Below the pieces are notes generated by a model. The model was not told where the DNA came from and ran no database searches. It saw only the letters and a list, made by a program, of their open reading frames with translations. The position numbers and the translations under genes were made by a program. From NCBI RefSeq assembly GCF_030816715.1, contig NZ_JAUSYH010000001.1:7130001-7194000 (forward strand): a stretch of 64,000 bases of DNA. Direction: 5' to 3'. Shown piece by piece: positions 46,252 to 54,260 of this stretch. Every line of letters begins with the position of its first letter. The stretch's first letter is position 1. This DNA comes from Streptomyces achromogenes (GTDB lineage Bacteria > Actinomycetota > Actinomycetes > Streptomycetales > Streptomycetaceae).

Positions 46252-47001
46252 ATGGAGGCGCCCCTGCAGCCGCAACACCCCATCGATCCCTCCCACCCCA
46301 CCTCGCCGGACCCGGTGTACTGGGTCACCCCGCGCCACCTGGCCGGTGATGACGGCGTCCTCGCCGAGCGAATCGGCGACACCCTGACCGAGCTCGGCTG
46401 GCGCATGTGGCCGACCTCCCGCAACACCCTGCTCTATGTGAGCCCCGACGGTCTGCGCGGCGCCGAGTGGATCCTCGCCGCCTACCCGTTCGAGCTGGGC
46501 GGCCTCGCGGTGGCCTGGCAGCTCTCCGCTCGCCCGCACGCCGCCTCGGCCCTTACCGAGTGGAACGCGTACTTCACCCCCGGAGTACCGCACGAGGCGC
46601 TCACCGATTTCCTGCTCGCGCTCGACGCCAGCGAGACACCCGATGCCGGGCTCGAGAACGCCGAGTCGGTGCTCACCGCGCTCAGCGCGGGGGGCTGGCT
46701 GCGCGACATGGACCGTCCGCGCACGACCGCCACCGACCCCGGCTTCTCCACGAACGTCTCGCTGGAGATGCTGCCGCCGCTCATCCACGACGCCGACCCC
46801 CGTGATGACCTTCTGGGGTGGCAGGCGTGGGCGGAGCCCGTGCTCGGGGCGTCGTACCTGTGGTGTGCGAGCTTCAGCGCGAGCGCTCCGCACGAGCTGG
46901 TCGCGGCCTTCGCCTCGTCCCTCGCCGCACCTGGCCCGGTACCGCGCCGCACGCTGCCCGAAGGTGCGGAGGACCGTCTCACCGTCGTACGCCGCGGCTG
47001 A
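46252..47001 (+). CDS. DUF317 domain protein
   Basis: 249 residues with two DUF317 copies: YWVTPRHLAGDDGVLAERIGDTLTELGWRMW with AEWILAAYPFELGGLAVAWQLSARPHAASALTEWNAYFTPGVPHEALTDFLLAL, then a second unit with FSTNVSLEMLPPLIHDA and YLWCASFSASAPHELVAAFASSLA. The family is linked to Streptomyces plasmids and integrative elements; its function is unknown. A strong terminator follows at 47062-47106. Confidence 0.8.
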   Translation: MEAPLQPQHPIDPSHPTSPDPVYWVTPRHLAGDDGVLAERIGDTLTELGWRMWPTSRNTLLYVSPDGLRGAEWILAAYPFELGGLAVAWQLSARPHAASALTEWNAYFTPGVPHEALTDFLLALDASETPDAGLENAESVLTALSAGGWLRDMDRPRTTATDPGFSTNVSLEMLPPLIHDADPRDDLLGWQAWAEPVLGASYLWCASFSASAPHELVAAFASSLAAPGPVPRRTLPEGAEDRLTVVRRG

Positions 47002-47061
47002 CGAGCTGCTCATAGCCGGTGACCGAGGCGGGGGATCGACGGGGGGATGCCTCCACTTCTA

Positions 47062-47106
47062 GGCCCGGTGGTTCTACTCCCTTCAGGAGAGCGGAACCAC
47101 CGGGCC
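47062..47106 (+). terminator. hairpin terminator after DUF317 gene
   Basis: Perfect 13-base arms (GGCCCGGTGGTTC and its complement) at 47062-47074 and 47094-47106 with a 19-base loop, 60 bases after the DUF317 stop. Actinomycete terminators often lack a U-tract, as here. Confidence 0.75.
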
Positions 47107-47140
47107 TTCGCCGTGCCCCGGCATCCCCCTGACGGCACCC

Positions 47141-47178
47141 TGGAACCAAGATCCAGGCCGTGCATAGGATCGCCGTCG
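47141..47178 (+). promoter_or_regulatory. putative leaderless promoter of the nuclease gene
   Basis: TGGAAC at 47141-47146 and TAGGAT at 47165-47170 are spaced by 18 bases. The GTG at 47178 lies 7 bases after the -10 box, so transcription would start at or near the start codon. No ribosome site precedes this GTG, which fits a leaderless message. Confidence 0.5.
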
Positions 47179-48251
47179 TGGCAGGCAAAGTAATCGGCAA
47201 AGGACCACTGCGCGGCTACCTCCTGGAGGAGGTGCTGGCCTGGTTGTTGCGGTCCAGCGGCTTCGAAGTCCTCACGGCCGACGACGACAAGGACAAAGAG
47301 CCATGGAAGGTGCTGAAGGAGGACAAGAACGGTCTGCTGGTCCGTGGACGCGGGGCATGGCACCAGGTCGACGCGCTCGGACAGTTCCGGTACGTCCCGC
47401 CGTTCTCACTGCCTGTCCGCCTGTTCGTGGAGGCAAAGTACCTGACCACAACGCCAGTTGGTCTGCCCACCGTACGCAACGGCCACGGTGTGATCCACGA
47501 CGTGAATGAGGGCGAGACCACAACGCTCACCGCCCCGGGGACTGGCCGGCCGCGGACGCGATACCGCTATAGCTATGCGATCTTCTCGACCTCCGGCTTC
47601 AGTCCGGAGGCACAGGACTACGCGCTGGCCCACCAGATATCCCTGATTGACCTCTCCGCGCCGGACTTCGCTGTACTGCGGAATCTCGTCAAGATCACGG
47701 CTGACACGATTCACGCAGTGCTCGAAGCCACTCCCGCGGCCGAGCGGCCGAAGGTGCGCGAGATACGGGCGTATCTTCGCGGGCCGCTGCTGGAAATGGA
47801 CGCCGGCGACGTGGACCTGCCCGATGCGATTCGCGGCCCACTCGATTACCTGGCTCAGGCCCTGCATAGCCGGTCGCAGCTGGGTCTTGTCCTGGCGTTT
47901 CCGGCAGCGCCGTTCGTCCTGGGACTGGCCTCGGATGATCTGTACGGCTTCGTGGATTACGCGAGAGCGCACCCCACGCACGCGGTGCGCCTGCGCCGCA
48001 TCAATCAGGCAGCGTCACATCCCGTTTGGGAACTGCGTTCGGCGGAGCACCCACAGGCATACGCGTTGAGGTTCGGTCTGCCGGAGCGGGTGGAAGCCTG
48101 GATCGTCCAACAGGACGAAGGAATGCCATCGCGAACCCGGTACATCAAGCGCAGCATGCTGTCGACCATGACCCTGTACTGGATGGACGGGGAGCACGCG
48201 CAGACATTCCAACTCCGCTACGAGCCACGCGAACTCCGTCTCGACGGCTGA
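47178..48251 (+). CDS. PD-(D/E)XK restriction-endonuclease-like protein
   Basis: 357 residues from GTG 47178; an in-frame GTG at 47160 would add six. N-terminal nuclease fold: KGPLRGYLLEEVLAWLLRSSGFEVL (first helix with Glu17/Glu18), HQVDALGQF (Asp65), LPVRLFVEAKYLT (Glu85-x-Lys87). A later AQDYALAHQISLIDLSAPDF resembles the end of Mrr-type catalytic domains. The C-terminal 180 residues are unassigned and may recognise DNA. There is no methylase partner, so it may be a modification-dependent (type IV) or anti-phage nuclease. It is flanked by strong terminators, an independent unit. Confidence 0.7.
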   Translation: MAGKVIGKGPLRGYLLEEVLAWLLRSSGFEVLTADDDKDKEPWKVLKEDKNGLLVRGRGAWHQVDALGQFRYVPPFSLPVRLFVEAKYLTTTPVGLPTVRNGHGVIHDVNEGETTTLTAPGTGRPRTRYRYSYAIFSTSGFSPEAQDYALAHQISLIDLSAPDFAVLRNLVKITADTIHAVLEATPAAERPKVREIRAYLRGPLLEMDAGDVDLPDAIRGPLDYLAQALHSRSQLGLVLAFPAAPFVLGLASDDLYGFVDYARAHPTHAVRLRRINQAASHPVWELRSAEHPQAYALRFGLPERVEAWIVQQDEGMPSRTRYIKRSMLSTMTLYWMDGEHAQTFQLRYEPRELRLDG

Positions 48252-48267
48252 TCGCCTCACACGCCGA

Positions 48268-48316
48268 AGCCCCGGTGTCCGGGCCTGTCGGGAGGACAGG
48301 CCCGGACACCGGGGCT
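48268..48316. terminator. perfect 22-bp bidirectional hairpin
   Basis: Arms at 48268-48289 and 48295-48316 are perfectly complementary (22 bp) around a 5-base GGGAG loop. It lies between the converging nuclease (plus) and lipoprotein (minus) genes and can serve both. Confidence 0.9.
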
Positions 48317-48329
48317 GTGGAGGAGCAGA

Positions 48330-49025
48330 TCAGCGTGCAGTGCGCGCCTTGGCGAGCGCCTTGTCCAGGTGGGCATCCACGAGGCCCGGCGAGCCGGAGA
48401 CGATTACCAGGATGTTGCCGGTGCGGATCGCCGTCTGCTTGACGACGCTGCGCTGTCCGCCGGCGGAGTAGGTGAGCAGCTGGCTCCACTGCTCGTCGCC
48501 GAGGTCCGGCGCGGACGTCTTCTCGGTGCCCATGTCGAGGATCGTGCTTCCCGACGTCACCTGGTACGAGGGGCAGGAGAGCATCGCGTCGAAGACCTTC
48601 CCGATGCCCTTGGACAGCTTCGCCGGGCTGTCGCTGTACAGCTCCTCGCTCACCTCGGAGTTGCTGCTGCCGGTGTAGGTGAAGGACTCCTTCGCCTTGC
48701 GGGTGAAGTCGAGGCCGGAGCCGGTGGCCGCGTCGCTGCCGAGCTTCTCCAGCGCCGGGCAGCCGATGACGGTGACGTCGTCGTTCCGGCGAGCGGTCTC
48801 GGGCTTGCGGGAGTAGCCCCCGCCCAGGTCGCTCTCGTTCAACAGCCGCTGGTTCAGCTCGGCCGAGGACAGCGGCGCGGATGCCGAGGGCGCGCCGCCG
48901 CCCCGGTGTGCGGGTGCGGAGGACGCGGCCGAGGTGCCGACGGGCTCGGTGCTGCTCGAGCAGCCGGTCAGGGCGAGGACAGTGAGGGCGCTCAGGCCGA
49001 GGGCGGTCGTGGTGGAACGGCGCAT
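48330..49025 (-). CDS. secreted lipoprotein
   Basis: 231 residues. Signal peptide MRRSTTTALGLSALTVLALTGC ends in the lipobox LTGC (lipidated Cys22), then a Ser/Ala/Pro-rich linker to about residue 55. The folded domain begins at LNQRLLNESDLGGGYSRKPE, contains a Cys pair (IGCPALEKLG, LSCPSYQV) that could form a disulfide, and ends SGSPGLVDAHLDKALAKART. This resembles the PknH-like or DUF3558-type sensor domains of actinomycete lipoproteins. Function is unknown. Confidence 0.78.
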   Translation of the reverse strand: MRRSTTTALGLSALTVLALTGCSSSTEPVGTSAASSAPAHRGGGAPSASAPLSSAELNQRLLNESDLGGGYSRKPETARRNDDVTVIGCPALEKLGSDAATGSGLDFTRKAKESFTYTGSSNSEVSEELYSDSPAKLSKGIGKVFDAMLSCPSYQVTSGSTILDMGTEKTSAPDLGDEQWSQLLTYSAGGQRSVVKQTAIRTGNILVIVSGSPGLVDAHLDKALAKARTAR

Positions 49026-49121
49026 GCGGAAACCCCTTGGTGATGCGAGACGGACGGTCTGACCGGGTCGGCTCTCCGGGTGCCGACGTACGCAGAGGTG
49101 GGGGGAAGGGGTTTCGTGGCT

Positions 49122-49565
49122 TCAGTGGCCGAGGTGGCGCAGTCCGTCTTCGAGGGTGGGGTGGAAGTGGTCGACCGGACCGGAGTTGCGGTTGTACCAG
49201 GCGGTGTCCAGGCGCGGCTCCTTCGTCTCGTGGCCGGCCGTGCAGCGCAGCCACACCGAGTCGTCGCGCATGTTGAAGACGATCCAGTTTCGGTACGCAC
49301 CGCAGTGGCACTGGTGGACTTCCCCGTCGATGACGAGCGGCTGGTCCCAGCGCATCATGAATCCCGAGACGTCCTGGCGGGACGGCGCCCGGAGTTCCGG
49401 CGGCAGAAAGTCGGGCACCACCGTGGTCTCCGGCGCGGCCGGGGTCGCCGCGGCTGCCGGGCCGGGTGCGTCGGGCAGCGGCAGCTCGCTGTGCATCGCC
49501 AGCACCGCTTGGCCAGCACGCTGGGCTTCACGGAACTCTCGGTCCGCACGAGTGCGTCGGAACAT
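49122..49565 (-). CDS. hypothetical protein of the mobilisation region
   Basis: 147 residues from ATG 49565. An Arg/Glu-rich helix (FRRTRADREFREAQRAGQAVL) and a low-complexity linker precede a compact domain QCHCGAYRNWIVFNMRDDSVWLRCTAGHETKEPRLDTAWYNRNSGPVDHFHPTLEDGLRHLG. The C-H-C ... C-x3-H pattern may bind zinc. Found 82 bases after the relaxase gene in the same direction, so it is likely element-encoded. No function assigned. Confidence 0.6.
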   Translation of the reverse strand: MFRRTRADREFREAQRAGQAVLAMHSELPLPDAPGPAAAATPAAPETTVVPDFLPPELRAPSRQDVSGFMMRWDQPLVIDGEVHQCHCGAYRNWIVFNMRDDSVWLRCTAGHETKEPRLDTAWYNRNSGPVDHFHPTLEDGLRHLGH

Positions 49566-49647
49566 GCCGTCTCCATCTCTGTCGTCGGGCCTGCACGAGG
49601 AGAGTGCCGTAAGTCTCTGACCTGCTGCAACTCTAGAATTGTTGAAC

Positions 49648-51372
49648 TCAACGGGTCTTGCCGGAACGGTCGTTGGCCTTCGTCGCGCGCTGTGCGGTCC
49701 CGCGGGTGGCCGCGGGCGCGGCGGTGGTGTGCTCGGGCATGGAGGATGCGTCTGCGGGCAGATCGGCCATCCGCCGCAGCCGCCACACGAGCACGTCGCT
49801 GATCGAGCCGGCGGTGTCCAGCTCCCGTCGCTCGGCGGCTTCGGCCAGGAGCGCGGCCGGGTCATAACCGGCGCTCTCGGCGTCAACGAGGGTGGCGGCC
49901 AGGGCGTACCAGCCGGGCTCGGCCAGGACCTGCTCTGCCAGCTCCGGCACCGCCTGACGCAGGTAGGCGGCCTGCTTGTGGCGCAAGGGCTGGGACAGGC
50001 GCCGACCGCGCTGATGCAGGGCGGCCAATGGCATGGGGGCGGCGGCCTGGTAGGCGGCGCGCAGGTGCTCGGCGGCCTGGCGGGCAGCAGCGGCCTGCTG
50101 GGCGTGCTGTTTCTTTCCGTGCCAGTGGGCGACAGCGGTGACCAGGAAGAACGCCATGTCGATCAGCATCGCCGCGGTGGCGCCGTCCTCCCCTCGGCCG
50201 AGCGCGGGGCCGCCGTAGACGAGGTCGCGGGCGGCTTGGCGCAGGGCGCGGTCGTGGCCCCGCTCGGCCCGGATGTGGGAGCGGGTGGCACGCTCGAATG
50301 CCCAGGCGGCGTCTCGGAGTTCGCGGCGGGTGTGTGCGGCCGAGGTCTTGGCGAGTGCGTCGAGGACCTCGCCGGCCGCGGCGAGGTGCGCGGCGATCTG
50401 CCCGTCGTCGCCCTGGTCGAGGACGAGCACGGTCTGCCAGACCGCCGTTGTCGCCCGGCGCCGTGCGGTCGACGGGCTGATGCGCGTCGAGTCGGCGGAG
50501 CGGTCGGTGGTTGTGTCGCTGCCGTGGCTGGGATCGGAGCCGGACCACCGTTTGCGGATGCGGGGCAGGGAGAGGTCGGGCGCGAGGGTGGAGCCGGAAT
50601 AGAAGATCGGTTCCTGGTCCTCGTTGCGGTCGTCGGGCAGTGCGACCGTGTAGCCGAGCAGGTCGCCGGAGGGCGCGGTGCGCTGGCGGATCAGCAGGCC
50701 GGCGGCGGCCAGGCGGTCGAAGAACTCCTGTTCGCTGGCGACGCCGGCGGCGGCGCGGCGCACGGTTTCCCGCAGCTCCTCGCGCGGGGTGCGTTCTTTG
50801 CCCTGGCGCTGGGCCTTGTGGCGTTCGGCGCTGGTGGGGCGTTTGGCGGCGGTGCCGTCACCGGCGTTCAATCTGCGCAGCCCGTAGTCGACTTCGATCT
50901 TCCGTGCTTCCGCCTGGGAGCGGGCGCCGTCTTGGCGGATGCGGGCCTGGCGGCCGTCCTCGCGTACGACGGTGGCGATGATGTGGATGTGGTCGTCGGC
51001 GTGGCGGACGGCTGCCCAGCGGCAGGCGGCATCGTCGCCTTCGGGGGCGATGCCGGTGGCGGCCACCATGCGGCGGGCGATGTCCGCCCACTGCTTGTCG
51101 GTGAGGATCGGGTCCTCGGGAGCGGCTCGCACGGAGAGGTGCCACACGTGCTCGGCGGGCCTGGCGCTCTTGGGCAGTGCCATGACGGGCTGGTCGAGCA
51201 GGCGCTGCAGGTCGCCGTACGTGGCCTTGGGGTCGCGGCCGGGGTCGGGGGCCAGGCTGTCCCACGCCGCGACGAGGTGGGGGTCGACGTGCTCCTCGTG
51301 CGTGCCGGGCCCGTAGAGGTAGTAGAGCAGCCCCATGGTGCGGGTGCCCATGTCGTGGACGCGGGGAATCAT
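49648..51372 (-). CDS. MOB relaxase (mobilisation nuclease)
   Basis: 574 residues. N-terminal relaxase domain: TRTMGLLYYLYGPGTHEEHVDPHLVAAWD and the histidine triad HADDHIH (His124, His128, His130), followed by DYGLRRLN. The catalytic tyrosine is probably among Tyr17-Tyr20. The C-terminal 350 residues are Arg/Ala-rich helices. It nicks oriT and pilots single-stranded DNA in conjugal mobilisation. Its ATG overlaps the MobC-like stop (ATGA at 51372-51369). No TraB/FtsK translocase or coupling protein is in the window, so the element may depend on a helper. Confidence 0.85.
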   Translation of the reverse strand: MIPRVHDMGTRTMGLLYYLYGPGTHEEHVDPHLVAAWDSLAPDPGRDPKATYGDLQRLLDQPVMALPKSARPAEHVWHLSVRAAPEDPILTDKQWADIARRMVAATGIAPEGDDAACRWAAVRHADDHIHIIATVVREDGRQARIRQDGARSQAEARKIEVDYGLRRLNAGDGTAAKRPTSAERHKAQRQGKERTPREELRETVRRAAAGVASEQEFFDRLAAAGLLIRQRTAPSGDLLGYTVALPDDRNEDQEPIFYSGSTLAPDLSLPRIRKRWSGSDPSHGSDTTTDRSADSTRISPSTARRRATTAVWQTVLVLDQGDDGQIAAHLAAAGEVLDALAKTSAAHTRRELRDAAWAFERATRSHIRAERGHDRALRQAARDLVYGGPALGRGEDGATAAMLIDMAFFLVTAVAHWHGKKQHAQQAAAARQAAEHLRAAYQAAAPMPLAALHQRGRRLSQPLRHKQAAYLRQAVPELAEQVLAEPGWYALAATLVDAESAGYDPAALLAEAAERRELDTAGSISDVLVWRLRRMADLPADASSMPEHTTAAPAATRGTAQRATKANDRSGKTR

Positions 51373-52040
51373 GCAGCCGGACGCTCGCTGTCCAGGTAGT
51401 GCTGGGTGAAGGTGTCCACACGCTGTGCGGCACGGTGCACAGCGGCGAGGACCGCTGCGGCCTGCGGGGCGTCACCGCCTGAATTGAGGCTCTTGGCAAC
51501 CTGGTTGAGGTTGTTGCCGATCTGGCCGAGGTGACGGCGCAGACCGAACAGCTCGGCGATCACTTCGCGTTCGCCGGCGACCTCGGCCGCCGTGCGGGTC
51601 AGATCGCGGGCGGCGCTTAGGGCGGCGTGGGCGAGGAAGCCGGACGGCGTCATGGCGCATGCTGCTGCGGCGTCGAGGACGGACTGCTTCTCGGCGTCGT
51701 TGAATCGGCTGGTGATCAGGTGCTTGCGCTTGCTGCTCTTGGTCTTGGGCGGGCGGTTACGCGCGGGCGGCTGACTCGGCGGCGCGCTCGCACTGTGCGT
51801 GCAGTGCGGGTTGTGGCACGGGTGAGTCGTCTCCTCCTCAGGATGCGAGCCGCCCTCGGTCGCATCCCCACGGTCCAGTGCCCCCCGGCGCTGGACCGCT
51901 TCCGCCACCCCCGGGGCGGAAGACGCGAGAGTAGTACTCCCAACGGGAGTACTACTCTCGCACCAACTTGCTCGCGTTGAGGTCGAGTTGGTTTCCGGCC
52001 CACCTGGCGCGGGACTGGGGGTTGTCGTCGGGTTCGTCAT
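51369..52040 (-). CDS. MobC-like relaxosome accessory protein
   Basis: 223 residues from ATG 52040, with GAGGAA upstream. The first 115 residues are low-complexity. The C-terminal half holds a ribbon-helix-helix-like segment (KHLITSRFNDAEKQSVLDAAAACAMTPSGFLAHAALSAARDL) and the MobC signature LRRHLGQIGNNLNQVAKSLN. Such proteins bind oriT and help the relaxase. The weakly coding N-terminus contains a 17-bp inverted repeat (51925-51961), so the true start may be later, for example GTG 51908. Confidence 0.78.
   Translation of the reverse strand: MTNPTTTPSPAPGGPETNSTSTRASWCESSTPVGSTTLASSAPGVAEAVQRRGALDRGDATEGGSHPEEETTHPCHNPHCTHSASAPPSQPPARNRPPKTKSSKRKHLITSRFNDAEKQSVLDAAAACAMTPSGFLAHAALSAARDLTRTAAEVAGEREVIAELFGLRRHLGQIGNNLNQVAKSLNSGGDAPQAAAVLAAVHRAAQRVDTFTQHYLDSERPAA
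51925..51961. repeat. perfect 17-bp inverted repeat, oriT candidate
   Basis: Arms GCGAGAGTAGTACTCCC (51925-51941) and the exact complement (51945-51961) flank the 3-base loop AAC. It is unusually AT-rich for this region and lies just upstream of the conserved parts of the mobC and relaxase genes, where oriT hairpins usually sit. Confidence 0.6.
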
Positions 52041-52369
52041 CGGATGCAGTTCCTCGTGGTGCGGATGTGGTGCTGGATTTCGGCGGCCAGATCGACGATG
52101 GCGGTTGGGCCGTCGAGGAGCTGGACGGGGGATTCGGCGCGGTGCTGGACGAGCCACTGGCCGCCCGGGGTCAGCACGGCTGCGTGCAGGAGCTGGTGGC
52201 GCACGAGCACCTCCGCCCACGCGCCGGCCTCGGCGGCGGACGGTGCGTGCGTACGCGGGTGACGGGCAGGAATGGCGATCCCTCCAGTGCGGGGGCGGTG
52301 GCCCGGCCGAGGCCGGGCCACCAGAAGGAATGACGGAAGCAGGCGCCTGACCTGCTTGTTTGAAAGCAT
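52037..52369 (-). CDS. hypothetical protein in the mobilisation operon
   Basis: 110 residues. ATG 52369 shares its A with the stop of the upstream 63-residue gene (TGATG), and its own stop overlaps the mobC ATG (ATGA). An N-terminal basic stretch is followed by GAWAEVLVRHQLLHAAVLTPGGQWLVQHRAESPVQLLDGPTAIVDLAAEIQHHIRTTRNCI. The tight coupling is the best evidence that it is real. Family unknown. Confidence 0.6.
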   Translation of the reverse strand: MLSNKQVRRLLPSFLLVARPRPGHRPRTGGIAIPARHPRTHAPSAAEAGAWAEVLVRHQLLHAAVLTPGGQWLVQHRAESPVQLLDGPTAIVDLAAEIQHHIRTTRNCIR

Positions 52370-52560
52370 CAGCCGCACTCGGGGCAGCGATCGAGGTGCC
52401 GGTTCAAGGCCCGCGCCATGTTCCGTTTCACCGAGATGGCGTTCTTCGCGCTGGTCTTCGCCGACGCGGATCCCTGGTGACGCTCGGCGTGACCGCGTAG
52501 GAAGCGGATGTCCTGCTCGAAGCCGGTCTTGATGTGCGCGAAGCGCTGGCAGGTCTTCAT
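52369..52560 (-). CDS. small basic hypothetical protein
   Basis: 63 residues, MKTCQRFAHIKTGFEQDIRF to HLDRCPECG. Basic and helical with a terminal CPEC that could contribute to metal binding. It starts within the stop of the DUF2637 gene (ATGA at 52560-52557) and ends in a TGATG overlap with the next gene. Typical of small DNA-binding accessory proteins, but no family is recognised. Confidence 0.6.
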   Translation of the reverse strand: MKTCQRFAHIKTGFEQDIRFLRGHAERHQGSASAKTSAKNAISVKRNMARALNRHLDRCPECG

Positions 52561-54260
52561 GGGACCGTACTCCTTGTCGTGGTGGTGCCTGCCTCGTCGC
52601 GGAGCCGCTGCAGAACCGGCGTCAGGCGTTCGTTCCTGCCGCCCTGGAGCTTCTGGGCGCGGAGGATTTCCCGGAGCTGCACCCGGGTGAGGGACTCGTT
52701 TCCGTCGCGCTTCAGCAGCGTCGGCACGTGGGGACGGACCCGCTCGACCATCTCCTCGACGGTCAGCTGCGGCTGCTTCCGGGACCGTTTGGACTGGCTG
52801 CCGCGGGGCCGGTTCCGGGACGCCTTAGCCTTCGGCTTCCGCCGTACGGGGACGGTGTGGGGACGGTCCCCGTTGGGTTCGGTCCCCGTTTCGGTGTCGG
52901 GGTGTTCGCGGTCCCCGTCGTCGTTGGGGACGGTGTGGGGACGGTCCCCGTCCGGTTCGGTCCCCGCTTCGGTGCCCGGGTGCTCCCGGCCCTCGTCGCC
53001 GCCGGGGACAGCCGCCGGGGACGGGCCTGTGCCCCTCTGAGCAGCGACTTCGTGCACACCCTCGGCACTGCCGCTCGCGCCGCCGTCAGTGTTTACGGTC
53101 CCGGCGGGCGCGGCGTATTGGTCCCCGATCGCGGCCTCTTTGCCCTCGCTCAGCAGGCTCGAGCCGGGCTCATTGGCTCGGTCCCCGTTGTCGACGGCGT
53201 CCGAGTGGGGACGGTCCCCGTCGGGCTCGCTCCTCGTCCCCGGTTCTGTGTGGTCCCCGTCCGGCCGGTCCCCGATCGATGCGGGGCTTTGGGGACCGTC
53301 GTCGGGGACCGCGCTCAGCCACGGACTCGCCTGCTTCTCGTTCGCCGGCCGAGTCACGACGGACGGAGCGCGAGGGGACCGGTCCCCTCGATCGGCGTCC
53401 TGGTCCCGCTCGGGCTGAATCCAGGGCGACGGCAGGGCCACTGTGGCGAGCGCTGTGGCGTGCCGGCGGGCGGCCAGCTGCTCCAGAAGCGCACGACGCT
53501 GGTGCGGGTCGGTGCCGACACCGGACCGTGCGAGAGCCGACTGGAGCCGACGCGTGATCCGGCTGCCACGGCGATTCTCACGCTCCTCCGCCGACATCGC
53601 GGTCAGCAAGGAGGCGAGTGCCACTGCCCGCCGAGTCGCGCGGTCCTTGGTGATCTGCGCGGCATCGCGGTTCCGGGTGGCGACGCCGAGGCGTGAGAGG
53701 AGACGCTCACGCACTTCACGTCCGAGCGTGGCCAGGAGCCCTTGCGAGGCGGCGTCCGGCTTGTGCAGCCGTAGCTCGATGCCCATGGCCAGGTGCCAGA
53801 GCACGGCCGCCATGACCGGGCCGACGAAGGCCCGCACGGTGCCGCCTACCGTGCCTGACTCGGCGTACGCCGGGATGACCTGCACCCCGGTGATCACCCA
53901 GACCAGGCCGCCCGGCAGGCCGGGCGCTCCTTGGGTCTTCAGGTTCTGCCGGGCCATCAGCGCGGTCGCGAACAGCGCCAGCTCGGCCGCGCTGAACATC
54001 ATGGCCCGCTCCAGCGTGCCGGCCATGTCGAGGTAGTCAGCGGCGAACCGCCAGCTGGTGTCCGCGCTGTAGGCGGTGCAGTTGAGGGCGGCGAGGGCCG
54101 CGACCCAGACCGCGGGGGTTCCGGCGCGCGGGCCGCCCGCCCGGGTCCGGTTACGCCGGATCGACCATCCGGCCAGCACCAGGGCGAGCACACCGACGGC
54201 TGCGACCCCGTAGACAGGCTCGATGCCGGAGGGGAGGGACATGGCGATGAGGTGAGTCAT
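52557..54260 (-). CDS. DUF2637 membrane protein with long repeat-rich tail
   Basis: 567 residues from ATG 54260 (overlapping the WhiB stop). The N-terminal 190 residues hold four transmembrane helices of DUF2637 (VAAVGVLALVLAGWSIRR, AALAALNCTAYSADTSWRF, MMFSAAELALFATALMARQ, VGPVMAAVLWHLAMGIELR), a family common on Streptomyces plasmids. A helical region (about 195-290) and a disordered tail with repeats of the type EPDGDRPHTVPNDDGD follow. The last 80 residues (QPQLTVEEMVERVRPHVPTLLKRDGNESLTRVQLREILRAQKL) form a helix-turn-helix-like domain. A role in plasmid spread or DNA processing is plausible. Confidence 0.78.
   Translation of the reverse strand: MTHLIAMSLPSGIEPVYGVAAVGVLALVLAGWSIRRNRTRAGGPRAGTPAVWVAALAALNCTAYSADTSWRFAADYLDMAGTLERAMMFSAAELALFATALMARQNLKTQGAPGLPGGLVWVITGVQVIPAYAESGTVGGTVRAFVGPVMAAVLWHLAMGIELRLHKPDAASQGLLATLGREVRERLLSRLGVATRNRDAAQITKDRATRRAVALASLLTAMSAEERENRRGSRITRRLQSALARSGVGTDPHQRRALLEQLAARRHATALATVALPSPWIQPERDQDADRGDRSPRAPSVVTRPANEKQASPWLSAVPDDGPQSPASIGDRPDGDHTEPGTRSEPDGDRPHSDAVDNGDRANEPGSSLLSEGKEAAIGDQYAAPAGTVNTDGGASGSAEGVHEVAAQRGTGPSPAAVPGGDEGREHPGTEAGTEPDGDRPHTVPNDDGDREHPDTETGTEPNGDRPHTVPVRRKPKAKASRNRPRGSQSKRSRKQPQLTVEEMVERVRPHVPTLLKRDGNESLTRVQLREILRAQKLQGGRNERLTPVLQRLRDEAGTTTTRSTVP
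52859..53219. repeat. three GGGGAC-G-GTCCCC palindromes in the DUF2637 tail
   Basis: Identical 13-base palindromes occur at 52859-52871, 52937-52949 and 53207-53219, embedded in longer GTCCCCG-rich repeats. They encode the GDRPH repeats of the protein tail. They could also act as protein-binding sites, but coding repetition explains them. Confidence 0.65.
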
